This document shows positions 44,671 to 54,127 of a stretch of DNA of 64,000 bases, piece after piece. A model generated the notes under the pieces. The model was given only the letters and a program-made list of their open reading frames with translations. It did no database searches and was not told the DNA's origin. Source of the DNA: CAWFMO01 sp963817065 (GTDB lineage Bacteria; Actinomycetota; Thermoleophilia; Solirubrobacterales; 70-9); contig CAWFMO010000001.1 in assembly GCA_963817065.1 (NCBI GenBank), forward strand, positions 558,001 through 622,000, written 5' to 3'. A program made the position numbers and the translations under genes. Every line of letters starts with the position of its first letter. Within the stretch, counting starts at the first letter, position 1.

Positions 44671-45189
44671 CTAATCCGGCATGAGCTTTCGAATCTCTAG
44701 GAGATCGATACGAGCATCCATCGAGATGTCGGTCCACCCATCGGCCTCAGCAACGATCAATTCCCAAAACAGTGGTGGGCGCCCGGCGCTTTCTACCTCC
44801 TCCAGGCTTAGTCCTTCGATCCGGATTCCGTCTCCAGTCGTGTAGGCAAAATGAGGTGCCTCGGCGCAGTTGCAGCTCACTTCGAGCGACGGAAGGATGT
44901 AACCGGGGACATCATCGGGGCGGTGGTAGTCACCAACGATTGCAATTCGATTACCCGCCCAGCGTCCGGACAGAGGCGGGACACGTCGTTGCATCCCCTC
45001 GCCGCTGTATGGCCCAAGGGTCAAATCGCCGCTCCCGCGGCCATTGGAGCCGGCGAGTAGCAGCGCGAGGCATAGCATCGTTGCGCTCCCTTGCCGTGTG
45101 AATTCACGGAGCTTTGGTCCATCTCCCAAGGCCTCAGGTCGCATGAGCTCGCGACGATCGAAGTTGCAGATTACGTGGTATTGGCCCAC
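44671..45189 (-). CDS. hypothetical protein of the restriction island
   Basis: 172 residues from GTG 45189, in one clean frame despite the damaged neighbours. It opens GQYHVICNFDRRELMRPEAL, has a central GSNGRGSGDLTLGPYSGEGM, GRWAGNRIAIVGDYHRP and an acidic C-terminal helix (TDISMDARIDLLEIRKL). The layout resembles a family of MGQYY-type proteins found in mobile or defence regions, but I cannot name a function. It lies upstream of hsdR on the same strand, with 30 bases between. Confidence 0.65.
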   Translation of the reverse strand: MGQYHVICNFDRRELMRPEALGDGPKLREFTRQGSATMLCLALLLAGSNGRGSGDLTLGPYSGEGMQRRVPPLSGRWAGNRIAIVGDYHRPDDVPGYILPSLEVSCNCAEAPHFAYTTGDGIRIEGLSLEEVESAGRPPLFWELIVAEADGWTDISMDARIDLLEIRKLMPD

Positions 45190-45356
45190 GTTCCCATTAA
45201 GGCGATCTCCGAGGGAAGGACGTGCCGGCGTCGCGATTCTTGTCAGAAATGACGCTATTCAATCGGTAATGCAGATCACCCGAGGGCAAATGCGCAGCCA
45301 ATAACGGCAGCAGACCCTGCGCGGCGGGCAGTTCATAGATCGGCGCTGGAGTCGTG

Positions 45357-45800
45357 CTACACGGCGCTGGACGGGGGAGAAACTCCCACCGTCGCCGCAA
45401 TCTCATCAATCGCCCCCCGCTCCTTGTCCGAGACCCCCTTCACCTCAGCCACATGCTGCGCCAGGTTGACGATGAACTCCTTGTACCCCTCGACCTCGTC
45501 CGACGCCGCCTTCGCCTCGACCAGCGCCACCGCCTCCTGGATGTTCTGAAGCGCGTTCGCCTTGAGCTCCTCGGGCGAGCCGGCGCGCTCGCGGTCGACC
45601 TTCGGCTTCGAAGAGGCGATCTCGTCGAGTAGCTGGCTCTGGCCGCCCTTCTTGCGGACCTCGCCGTAGTAGCCGGCCATCGCGAAGGACTCGCGGATCA
45701 TGCCGCCCTTGTCGGCGGTGACCACGATCATCCCGGCGCTCGTCGGGCCCTCGAGGATGGTCTCCCACTCCTCTTCGGTGAAGTCGGTTTTCCCGGTCAC
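45357..45800 (-). CDS. hypothetical helical protein
   Basis: 147 residues from GTG 45800. TAGCCT on this strand (45808-45813) lies 7 nt upstream, so a leaderless transcript supports this start. The sequence is helical: FTEEEWETILEGPTSAGMIV, ESFAMAGYYGEVRKKGGQSQ, ANALQNIQEAVALVEAKAAS and FIVNLAQHVAEVKGVSDKE. A distant likeness to TerB-like helical domains is possible but weak. The gene diverges from an AIM24 gene. Confidence 0.65.
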   Translation of the reverse strand: MTGKTDFTEEEWETILEGPTSAGMIVVTADKGGMIRESFAMAGYYGEVRKKGGQSQLLDEIASSKPKVDRERAGSPEELKANALQNIQEAVALVEAKAASDEVEGYKEFIVNLAQHVAEVKGVSDKERGAIDEIAATVGVSPPSSAV

Positions 45801-45847
45801 GTCTCGCAGGCTAGCGTTCGGGCCCCGCAAACGACATGGAGGTTCCG

Positions 45848-46522
45848 ATGGCAGTCCAGGATGCTTTGAAGGAGTTCGCCGAGACCGAGACCACGGAGGC
45901 GTTCTCGCTCCAGCACTCGAAGATGCTCAAGGTCGAGCTCGCCGACGTGACGATCCAGGCCAAGCTCGGCTCGATGGTCGCCTACCAGGGCGAGGTCAAG
46001 TTCGAGCACGCCGGCGGGGGCGGGCTGAAGCGGATGGCGAAGAAGGCGATGACCGGCGAGGGCGCCTCGCTGATGAAGATGTCGGGCAAGGGAGAGGTCT
46101 TTCTCGCCGATCAGGCGCAGGAGGTCCAGATCCTGACCCTCGCCGACGAGTCGATCACCGTCAACGGCGCCAACCTGCTCGCCTTCGACGAGGGGATCGA
46201 GTGGGACATCGAGCGGGTCAAGGGCGCCTCGGGGATGCTCGGCGGCGGCCTCTTCAACACCCGCCTCGAGGGCTCGGGCTACGTCGCGCTGATCTCCGAC
46301 GGGACACCGGTCCTGATCGACGTCTCCGACGAGGACGTCTACGCCGACCCGCAGGCGGCGATCACCTGGTCCTCCGGCGTCCAGACCTCGATCAAGACCG
46401 ACGTCAGCATCAAGACGTTCGTCGGCCGCGGCTCCGGCGAGAGCATTCAGATGCGGTTCTCCGGCAACGGCTGGGTGCTCGTCCAGCCCTCGGAAGGCCG
46501 GGTCATCGCCCCGACAGCCTGA
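45848..46522 (+). CDS. AIM24-family protein
   Basis: 224 residues from ATG 45848, with GGAGG 5 nt upstream (ATG 45836 is an alternative). The beta-rich repeats LGSMVAYQGEVKFEHAG, GKGEVFLADQAQEVQILTLA, VNGANLLAFDEGIEWDIERV and GLFNTRLEGSGYVALISDG are typical of the AIM24/TTHA0068 fold. The family is widespread but its bacterial role is not established. A HAD phosphatase starts one base after its stop. Confidence 0.88.
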   Translation: MAVQDALKEFAETETTEAFSLQHSKMLKVELADVTIQAKLGSMVAYQGEVKFEHAGGGGLKRMAKKAMTGEGASLMKMSGKGEVFLADQAQEVQILTLADESITVNGANLLAFDEGIEWDIERVKGASGMLGGGLFNTRLEGSGYVALISDGTPVLIDVSDEDVYADPQAAITWSSGVQTSIKTDVSIKTFVGRGSGESIQMRFSGNGWVLVQPSEGRVIAPTA

Positions 46523-46523
46523 G

Positions 46524-47163
46524 GTGCCTCAAGCCGAGGCGGTCCTCTTCGACATGGACGGCGTCCTCGTCGACTCGACCCGCGGGGTCGAGGTCGCCTG
46601 GGAGCGCTTCGCCGAGCGCCACGGGATCGATCACGCGGAGCTGATGGCGATCATCCACGGGCGGCGGACCGAGGAGATCGTCGGCGAGTTCGCGCCGGAC
46701 CGCGATCCGGTCGAGGAGGCGCGCTGGGTCGAGGACCAGATCCTGAGCGTCGACGACGGCGGCGTTCCGATCGAGGGCGCGCTCGAGCTCTACCGGCGCA
46801 TCGCGCCCGAGCGCCGCGCCGTCGTCACCTCGGCCCTCAAGGGCACGGCCGTCCCGAGGATGGAGGCGCTGCCCGTCGACCCGCCCGCGGCGCTGATCAC
46901 CGCCGATGACGTCCCCGTCGGCAAGCCCAACCCCGACTGCTACCTGCTCGGGGCGGAGCGGCTCGGGATCCCGCCGGAGCGCTGCCTCGTGATCGAGGAC
47001 GCCCCGGCGGGGATCCAGGCCGGGCTCGCCGCGGGGATGACGGTCGTCGCGGTGATCAGCACTCACGCACCCGCGGAGCTCGGCGGACGCCTCGGTCGCG
47101 GTCGAGCCCGAGTCGCTGGTCGAGACCGTGTCGCCGATGCTCGCCTCGAGCCACTCGGCATAG
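46524..47163 (+). CDS. HAD-superfamily hydrolase (phosphoglycolate phosphatase/sugar phosphatase type), frameshift near the end
   Basis: From GTG 46524: motif I FDMDGVLVDS, motif II VVTSALKGTA, motif III VGKPNPDCYLLGAERLG and motif IV VIEDAPAGIQAGLAAGM, so the catalytic core is complete. After ISTHAPAELGG (near 47090) the frame must shift by one base to give DASVAVEPESLVETVSPMLA and a stop at 47161-47163. Without the shift the frame runs on into antisense of the next gene. It dephosphorylates small sugar phosphates; substrate unknown. Confidence 0.8.
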
Positions 47164-47908
47164 GTCGGCCCGGCGAGCATGGCGTCCTGCCCGGGCAGGA
47201 CCCCGTCGGTCGCGTAGAGCACGGCGTCGGGGTCGTCGCTCTCGGCCAGCTCCTCGACCCGCGCCGGAACGCCCGTGCGCTCGGCGAGCAGGCTCGCCAT
47301 CTCGGCGAGGTTCTCCACCCGCGGGCCGGCGATCTCGGTGATCGGCGCGTTGTCGGCGGGGGCCGGCGCGGTCGCGATCTTCGCGACCTCCGCGGCGACC
47401 GCCGACGCGGCGACGAGCTGGGTCTGCATCTTCGGCACGTAGCTGACATCGCCCTGGCGGCCCCAGTCGGCGAGCTGGGCGACGAACTCGTGGAACTGCG
47501 CCGCGCGCAGGATGCTCGCCGGAATCGGGCCCGCGAGCAGCGACTGCTCCTGGGCGACCTTCGCCGCGTTGTAGCCGCCGCTGAAGCGGTCGCAGCCGAC
47601 GATCGAGATCGCGACGATGTGGCGGACGCCGGCGCGCTCGCCGAACTCGTGCAGGTTGCGGGTCGCGGTCGTGAAGTACTCGGTTGCCACGGTCCTGGTC
47701 GGGCGAGTTGACGCTCGCCGCGTCGACGATGGTGTCGACACCGGCGAGCGCCTCCTCGAGGCCTTCGCCGCTGGTCACGTCGACCCCGAGCGAGCGTGAG
47801 ATCGGGACGACCTCGTGGTCATCGGAGGAGAGCGTGCGTACGAGATGGCTTCCGACCCTTCCGGTCGCTCCGACTACGGCGATCTTCCTTGATGTCGGGA
47901 CGCTCCAT
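47056..47908 (-). pseudogene. NmrA-like NAD(P)-binding protein, frameshifted
   Basis: ATG 47908 gives MERPDIK; after one extra G the frame becomes KIAVVGATGRVGSHLVRTLS (Rossmann GxxGxxG), VDVTSGEGLEEALAGVDTIV, and after a second shift near 47690, TEYFTTATRNLHEFGERAGV, SIVGCDRFSGGYNAAKVAQE and GPTYAEWLEASIG. The 3' end is unresolved: no stop occurs in the last frame near the HAD gene end, so a third shift is likely. It resembles SDR/NmrA redox sensors or reductases. Confidence 0.65.
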
Positions 47909-48121
47909 TCGTGGAACTGCTACCTTACGACGAACGGGGAGCGGATTGATCGTCGGTCCTTCACCAGATACGGCGAACGGCGATGCCGCGATGTTCGACA
48001 TCGCCACGGGGCAACGGGTGCGTGGTTCGGCGTCACCTTGGCTTGAGAAACCGCATGACCGAGCGGCTGCTCATGGGACCGTGTACGCGCGGCGGCGTCG
48101 GGCCGCGGGGCTAATCTACGG

Positions 48122-48324
48122 ATGACTATGCGACGCGATCTCCTCATCGGCATCTTTGTATGCATCGCAGCTGGCTTTGCCTCCTCGAGAATCGCAAATG
48201 CGCTGCACCTTGGATCTGAAGCCGTGGGCGCTGCTTTCTCCTGGTCATCGCTGTCCTGCTCCTCCTTCAGACCCGCCGTGACGAGCGCGCAGGCACCGCC
48301 GGCGTCGGCCACCAGAAGCGCTGA
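48122..48324 (+). CDS. small two-helix membrane protein, probably frameshifted
   Basis: ATG 48122 (or 48128) opens RRDLLIGIFVCIAAGFASSR. After about 48230 a one-base shift gives CFLLVIAVLLLLQTRRDERA and the stop TGA 48322-48324, a sensible second helix with a basic end. A TAATCT box lies at 48112-48117. About 67 residues in total. The call depends on the inferred shift. Confidence 0.4.
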
Positions 48325-48335
48325 GAGCCTGAGGC

Positions 48336-48656
48336 TTAGACCGGCACGTTGGCGTAGAACCGGACCGCCTTACGTCCTTGGCGGCACCGAATCGTCAGCC
48401 CTTCCACCGAATCGTTCGTCCCCCGGCAGGCGAACCCGAGCGCGCTCCGATCGACGATCGCGTCCGCCTTGTAGCCACCGGCCCAGCTGCGCACGACCGC
48501 GCGCGCCTTCGCGCACTTCAAGCCGCCGCTGGCCGAGATCACGTCCCCGCCGTACGTGTTGGCGCAGAGCTTCGGCGCCGCCGAGGCGGGCGACGCTCCC
48601 ACGGTGAGTAAACCCACCAGGAGCGAAGCCAGCCAGATGGCGCCGATCTTCTTCAG
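48336..48656 (-). CDS. small secreted Cys-rich protein with CTG start
   Basis: 106 residues if translated from CTG 48656. This start gives an ideal signal peptide (KKIGAIWLASLLVGLLTVGA, cut after SPASA); AAGGA lies 5 nt upstream, and CTG overlaps the stop of the preceding gene as CTGA. The next start, GTG 48617, would leave only 13 residues of signal. The mature part has four Cys (LCANTYGG, GLKCAKARAV, GFACRGTN, TIRCRQGRKA), probably two disulfides. Function unknown. Confidence 0.65.
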   Translation of the reverse strand: MKKIGAIWLASLLVGLLTVGASPASAAPKLCANTYGGDVISASGGLKCAKARAVVRSWAGGYKADAIVDRSALGFACRGTNDSVEGLTIRCRQGRKAVRFYANVPV

Positions 48657-49048
48657 ATCAGTCCTTGAAGCGCGAGACTAGGTGCGCGGGGGAGCGGGAT
48701 CTCGAGGCGCTCGCGCGCCTTGGCGACCGAGGCTGCGGAGGTGCCGCAGGCCTTGGCGATCTGGCCGTTCTGGGCCTCGGGGTCGCGGCGGATCTCGAAC
48801 TCGAGCCGGCCGGCGCGCTTGAGCTGCACGCGCTCGGCGAGCGGGGTGTCCTCGGGGACGCCGTCGAGGGCGCCTTCGGCGGCCAGGTCCCGGCGACAGC
48901 CGAGACAGTGGAGCTCTCCGTTTTCGTCGCTCCAGTGGGCGGGGAACTTGGAGTTCTGCTCGAAATCGGACATCCACTGAACGGTCACGTCACAGCGGAT
49001 ACAGGTCCAACTCTCGGTTCCTCGCTCGGCAATAGCTGCGTCAGGCAA
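48653..49048 (-). CDS. zinc-ribbon/HTH protein, paralog A
   Basis: 131 residues from TTG 49048, with AAAGGA 5 nt upstream. Zinc-ribbon cysteines are CIRCDVTVQWM and HCLGCRRDLAAEGAL. The C-terminal part, LEFEIRRDPEAQNGQIAKAC followed by GTSAASVAKARERL, looks like a helix-turn-helix. The paralog at 58379-58738 has the same layout and also a TTG start. Nucleic-acid binding is inferred. Its stop overlaps the CTG start of the secreted protein. Confidence 0.78.
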   Translation of the reverse strand: MPDAAIAERGTESWTCIRCDVTVQWMSDFEQNSKFPAHWSDENGELHCLGCRRDLAAEGALDGVPEDTPLAERVQLKRAGRLEFEIRRDPEAQNGQIAKACGTSAASVAKARERLEIPLPRAPSLALQGLI

Positions 49049-49221
49049 ATGGTTCCTTTCGATTCCTCGGGTTTGAGTCGGCCGAGGCGAAGGGAGGAGT
49101 GCCGTCGGGCGAGTGCAACAGGAAGTGCTGCGGGGACACAGGATACTCGACCTTGGGGCGGAGCGCGAATCACCCGTTTCAGCCGATTTTCGACCTCCTA
49201 AGCGTGCGCTAGGTTGGCCGC

Positions 49222-51625
49222 GTGGGAGACGCCGCCCCCTTGACCAAGGAGGAGCGCCTGCTGCGCCTTGCTCTGCGGGTCGCGGCGGTCATTTTCACCC
49301 TCGAAACGCTCGTTTACCTCGGCCCGGCGCTGTTTTCGAGCGGGGCGCTCGAGGAAAGCTGGAGCCAGCTCCCGTTCGTCGTCAACTCGGTCGTCAAGGC
49401 GGCGGTCGTCGGCGGGGTCTGCTGGGTCGCGGGCGCCGACGTGCGCCGCTTCAGCTCGCTGATCCCGGTCGTCCTGATCGCGACCGGCGGCTGGGTCTTC
49501 TACGGGGCGATCGTGGCGCTGTTCGGCGACACCGGGACGACGTACGACATCTTCGGGTTCGAGATGACGGCCGGCGCGATCCTCTGGGGCGGGGTCGTGC
49601 TCGAGGGCTCGCTCACGGTCCTCTTCGTCTTCCTCTACCGCCGCGCCGAGCGCGCCCGCTACGGGCTCGAGTACCTCTCGCCGACCGGATTCCGCACCCT
49701 GACCGCGCTCGCCGACGTGCTCGTCGTCGGGGAGGAGGAGGCGATCAGCCCCGAGGACGTCGGGCGCAACGTCGACGGCTACCTCGCGCGCTTCCGCGCC
49801 CAGCGCAAGTGGCTGATCAAGGTCGCGCTGCTCGGGCTCCAGCTCTACCCGCTGCTGACGATCCGCCCGCCGCTGGCGCTGATGTCGGCCGAGGAGCGGC
49901 TCGCGTTCATCAAGAAGCGCTTCCTCGGCGCGGTCGAGGGCCGGCGGGTCGGCAAGCTGCGCCGCGTCCTGCTCCAGGCGATGATCCGGCTCGGCCAGCA
50001 GATGGTCTTCCTCGGCTACTACTCCGACCCGAGGACCTTCGCCTCGACCGGGTACCAGAAGTTCTCCGAGCGCGAGGGCTACAGCGAGCTGATGCGCCGC
50101 GTCGCCGAGCGCCGCCCCGACGTCAAAGCGCTCGTCCCCGGCGAGATCGACGCGAAGCAGATCGAGGCCGACGTCGTGATCGTCGGCAGCGGCGCCGCCG
50201 GCTCGATGCTCGCCTACAACCTCGCCGAGGCCGGGCGCAGCGTCCTGATCCTCGAGCGCGGCCTCCACGTCAGCCCGACCGAGTTCACCGAGGACGAGGG
50301 CGAGATGCTGACCAAGCTCTACGCCGACGGCGCCCTGCAGCTGACCCGCGACTTCCGCTTCCAGGTCCTCCAGGGGATGTGCGTCGGCGGCAGCACCGTC
50401 GTCAACAACGCGGTCTGCTTCCCGATCCCGAAGCCGGCGCTCGAGCGCTGGAACTCGCCCGAGCTCGACGCCGGGCTCGACGAGCCCGAGCTCTGGGCCG
50501 GCTTTGACGAGGTCACGAGGAAGCTCAAGATCACCTCGCAGCCGGAGGGCCACCTCAACCCGGGCGCGGTCAAGTTCGTCGAGGGCGCCGAGGCCCTCGG
50601 CCTGACCGGCAACGGAAACGGCGAGCGGCTTCGGGACCGTGAAGGCGAACATCGACGACTGCATCGGCTGCGGCTACTGCAACATCGGCTGTGCCTACGG
50701 CAAGAAGCTCTCGATGCTCGACACGATCCTGCCCGAGGGCCAGGCCCGCTTCGGCGACCGGCTCCGGATCCTCAGCGAGTGCAAGGCGACCAAGATCCGC
50801 TCCGAGGGCGGCCGCGCGAGCGCGGTCGACTGCGAGCTCTCCGACGGGCGCAAGCTCCGCGTGCTCGCCAACACCGTCGTCGTCTCCGCCGGCGCGGTCG
50901 GGTCGAGCTTCCTGCTCGGCCAGAGCGGGCTCGGCGGCTCGCAGGTCGGGCGCAACGTCTCCTTCAACATGGGCTCGCCGCTGACCGCCGAGTTCGACGA
51001 GGAGCTGCGCTCGTACGCAGGGCTCCAGATCTCCCACTACCTCGAGCCCGGCGCCGAGCACGGCTACGTCTTCGAGACCTGGTTCAACCCGGTCCTCGCC
51101 CAGGCGCTGGCGATGCCGGGCTGGTTCGAGGACCACTACCGCAACATGCGCCGCTACTCGCACATGACCGCGCTCGGGACTCTGGTCGGGACGCAGCGAA
51201 ACGGGCGGGTCAAGAAGGCGCTGCTCGGCGGCCCCGACATCGTCTACACGCCGACCACCGAGGACCTGGCGAAGGTTGTCGGGGCGCTCAAGATCGCCGG
51301 CAGGATCTACCTCGAGGCCGGCGCGACGCGGGTCATGCCGAGCACCTTCCACTACCTCGAGATCACCAAGCCCGAGCAGCTCGACCGCCTCGACGACTAC
51401 GTCCGCGACGCCGGCGACATCTCGCTCGGCACCGGCCACCCCCAGGGCGGCAACGCGATCAGCCGCGACGACGCAAAGGGAGTCGTCGACGAGAACTTCC
51501 GCGTCCACGGGATGGAGAACCTCTACGTCTGCGACGCGAGCGTCTTCCCGACCTCGATCACGGTCAACCCGCAGATGACCGTGATGGCACTCGCCGAGTA
51601 CGCGACGCCGCGGATCGCCGCCTAG
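49222..51625 (+). CDS. GMC-type FAD oxidoreductase with N-terminal membrane domain and Cys cluster (one frameshift)
   Basis: GTG 49222 is 6 nt after TAGGTT (49210-49215), so it is probably leaderless. Residues 20-150 hold four membrane helices; then a linker, the FAD loop VIVGSGAAGSMLAYNLAEAG near 316-335, and QGMCVGGSTVVNNAVCFP. Near 50620 one base must be lost or gained, after which come DDCIGCGYCNIGCAYGKK (CxxCxxCxxxC), TVVVSAGAVGSSFLLGQSG, TGHPQGGNAISRDD and VCDASVFPTSITVNPQMTV, the GMC end. About 800 residues. A membrane-bound alcohol or sterol dehydrogenase is likely. Confidence 0.85.
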
Positions 51626-51632
51626 CCGCGCT

Positions 51633-53615
51633 CTACTTCTTGCGCTTCTTCTTCTTGACGCACTTGCCCCGCTTCAGCTTGCGGCCCTTCTTGCACTTCT
51701 TGCGCGTCGTTGCCGGAGGGGTCGTCGTCGGAGGCGTGGTCGCAGGCGGAGTCGGTGGTGCCGGGGTGACCTCGGTGTAGCTGATCGGCCCCGAGCAGCT
51801 CGAGGTCGCGTTGGTCCCGGCGACGCTCGCGTAGAAGTTCGTCGTCGAGTTGTCGGCCACGCCGGTGTCGAGATCGATTCCGGGGTCGACGAGCTCTGCC
51901 GTGGTGCCCGAGCCGGCGACCGGGCCCGTGCACGAGGCGCTCGTGTAGAGGTTGACGGTGCCCGGGGAGGCCGCGGTCCCCTTGATCGCCGGGTTGTTGT
52001 CGTCGCCGCCCGAGACTGGATCGGTCGTGCTCAGCACCGGCGCGATCGGCCGGCGGGTGTAGTCGATGCTGTCCGAGCACTCCGAGGTCAGCACCCCGTA
52101 GAACGACAAGGTCCTGTACGTGGTCACGGTATCGGGGGCGACCGGAGTCGACTCGATGCCCGGCGAGGCGAAGGTGGCGGCCAGCTCCGTGTCCAGCGGA
52201 CCGGCGCAGGCGATGCCATTGGAGAGCTGAACAGAGCTGCCGGGCTCGACGCTGCCAAAGATCCTCGGTTGGTCCTCGTCACCGGGCGAGCCGGGATTCG
52301 TCCCGAGCGGGGTCGGCCCCTGGATCTCGACCGCGCCGATATCGGTGCCGTCGCCCAGCCCGAGGTTGGGGGCATCGAAGTCCCAGGTCCGGGGAAGCCC
52401 GCGCGCGTCCTCTGAGTGGCCAGCGGAAATGCCGCCGTCGATCACGCCCACCGCGATCGGCGGGTCCGGCGGCGCGGGCGGGCGGGTCTGGGTCGGTCCG
52501 CCGTAGTTGGCTGGGGGCAGCAGGTTGGGCTCCGTGCTGAGGATGTCGTCGGGGGTGCCGCCGCAGGTGGGGTCGTCGCTGAGGTTGTGACCGAGCGATA
52601 GGACCCCGATGCAGTTGGTGGAGGACGGATCCCCCTTCTCGGCGACGATCGTGTTCTGGATCGGCATCGCCGAGGCGCCGAAGAGGTTCCCGCCTGCCGC
52701 CGACGCGTCGCCCCCGGTCACCGTGTTGCTCGTCAGAGTGAGGCTGGAGTCCCCGTGCACGCTCGCGCCCGCTTCCTGCCCGGCATTGGGGATGGTCGAG
52801 GCGGAGTTGGTCCAGAACGTGCTCAGCTCGATGCTCGAGGGGTCGAGAAACGTCCCCGAGACCGCGCCGCCATACGCGGTGCCGAAGTTCGCCGTCCCGC
52901 CCGTTGCGCTCGCGCTCACGGCGTTGCCGGAGAAGGCGCTCCGCCTCACGTGCAGGTCCGTTCCCGTGCCGGCGTAGATGCCGCCGCCGAAGGCATTTGC
53001 GGTGTTGGTCATCGTGCCGCTGGTGGTTGCGCCGGCCGAGTTGTCGGCGATATAGCTCTCGGTGACCGCGAGCGCCGCAAACGCCCCCAGGCTTAGGATG
53101 CCGCCGCCGCGGGCGACGGCGAAGGTGTTGGACGCCGGCGTCATGTCCTGGGCCACCGCGATATTGGCGATCACCGTGACGCGGTCGAGGTGCAGGTTGC
53201 CCTGGTTGGAGATCCCAGCCCCCTGATTGGATCGGCCATCTCTGATCGTCAAGCCGGAGATCTCCACGTCACCGTTCGTCTCGAAGACTCCGTTGATCCC
53301 GCCGCCGTCGACGGCGAGCTGCGCTGCGCCGGGCCCCTCGATCTCGACGTCGCCCATAGCGCTCGTGATGACCAAGGCTCCGTTTCCGCCGATCGCGATC
53401 TCACCGGCCACCCCCGCGGCGAACTCGATGGTGTCGTTGCCGTCGCCGGCGGAGCAGCCGCCCGCGATCGCGTCGGTATCGGCGGCGGTGATCGCCTGGC
53501 GCAGGGTGCAATCGCCGCCGCTGTCGAGATTGGTCTCGACGACGATGCCCGCGGCATTCGCGCTCGCCGCGAACGCAAGCGAAAGCCCCACTGCCAATAC
53601 CCCGATCCGCCTCAT
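51633..53615 (-). CDS. secreted parallel beta-helix protein with Lys-rich tail
   Basis: 660 residues from ATG 53615; TATCTT lies 9 nt upstream. Signal peptide IGVLAVGLSLAFAASANA. CTLRQAITAADTDAIAGGCS is the CSLREAI-like opening of surface beta-helix proteins. Repeats such as LTLTSNTVTGG and GGGIYAGTGTDLHVRRSAFS follow, then DIGAVEIQGP (choice-of-anchor Q ending), Ig-like modules with SASCTGPVAGSGTT, a Thr/Pro linker and the tail RKKCKKGRKLKRGKCVKKK. Surface-exposed; ligand unknown. Confidence 0.82.
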   Translation of the reverse strand: MRRIGVLAVGLSLAFAASANAAGIVVETNLDSGGDCTLRQAITAADTDAIAGGCSAGDGNDTIEFAAGVAGEIAIGGNGALVITSAMGDVEIEGPGAAQLAVDGGGINGVFETNGDVEISGLTIRDGRSNQGAGISNQGNLHLDRVTVIANIAVAQDMTPASNTFAVARGGGILSLGAFAALAVTESYIADNSAGATTSGTMTNTANAFGGGIYAGTGTDLHVRRSAFSGNAVSASATGGTANFGTAYGGAVSGTFLDPSSIELSTFWTNSASTIPNAGQEAGASVHGDSSLTLTSNTVTGGDASAAGGNLFGASAMPIQNTIVAEKGDPSSTNCIGVLSLGHNLSDDPTCGGTPDDILSTEPNLLPPANYGGPTQTRPPAPPDPPIAVGVIDGGISAGHSEDARGLPRTWDFDAPNLGLGDGTDIGAVEIQGPTPLGTNPGSPGDEDQPRIFGSVEPGSSVQLSNGIACAGPLDTELAATFASPGIESTPVAPDTVTTYRTLSFYGVLTSECSDSIDYTRRPIAPVLSTTDPVSGGDDNNPAIKGTAASPGTVNLYTSASCTGPVAGSGTTAELVDPGIDLDTGVADNSTTNFYASVAGTNATSSCSGPISYTEVTPAPPTPPATTPPTTTPPATTRKKCKKGRKLKRGKCVKKKKRKK

Positions 53616-53658
53616 CGCCTGCAAAAGATACACCCGTCCGGCGAGCCGTGGGCTCGGT

Positions 53659-54084
53659 TCAGCCCGGCCAATCGGGGGCGTCGGCGAGCGCCGGCCCGCC
53701 GAAGTCGCTCAGCGCCTTCGCGGGGTCGGTGTACATCGCCACTCGCCAGAAGAGGCCATCGCGGAAGCGGACCGCGTAGGCCCACTGCTCGTTTATCTCG
53801 AGGCCGCTGAGTCGCGCGCGGAGGTGGATGTCGGTCACGATCACGGCGACGTCGCCCTCCAGGTGCAGCTTCACGGGGACGTTGCCGATCCGCTCCCAGG
53901 ACTCGAACAGCTGGGCGAAGAGCTCGCGCACCCCGTCGTGCCCCTCGAAGACGTCGGCGAGCGTGCCCTGCTCGGGCGGGCGCCACTCGATCTCGGGGTG
54001 CATGACCGCGAGCAGCGCTTCGATGTCGCTCTCGGCGATCGCCTCCATACCGTTTTGGATCAGGTCGATCTTTGACTGCGCCAT
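53659..54084 (-). CDS. SnoaL/NTF2-like protein
   Basis: 141 residues from ATG 54084, with GGGAGG just upstream. IQNGMEAIAESDIEALLAVM, HPEIEWRPPEQGTLADVFEG, LRARLSGLEINEQWAYAVRF and LFWRVAMYTDPAKAL follow the SnoaL-like ketosteroid-isomerase fold. Such proteins are cytosolic isomerases or small-molecule binders; no substrate can be given. The gene is divergent from the TPR gene. Confidence 0.85.
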   Translation of the reverse strand: MAQSKIDLIQNGMEAIAESDIEALLAVMHPEIEWRPPEQGTLADVFEGHDGVRELFAQLFESWERIGNVPVKLHLEGDVAVIVTDIHLRARLSGLEINEQWAYAVRFRDGLFWRVAMYTDPAKALSDFGGPALADAPDWPG

Positions 54085-54127
54085 TGGCCTCCCGGTCGCC
54101 GGTCTCGCGCCACAATAGCCACAGCCG

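Noticed and set aside
47920..48312. 130-codon minus-strand frame between NmrA and the secreted gene
   Set aside because: Arg/Pro-rich with no motif, and opposite a more plausible small membrane protein.
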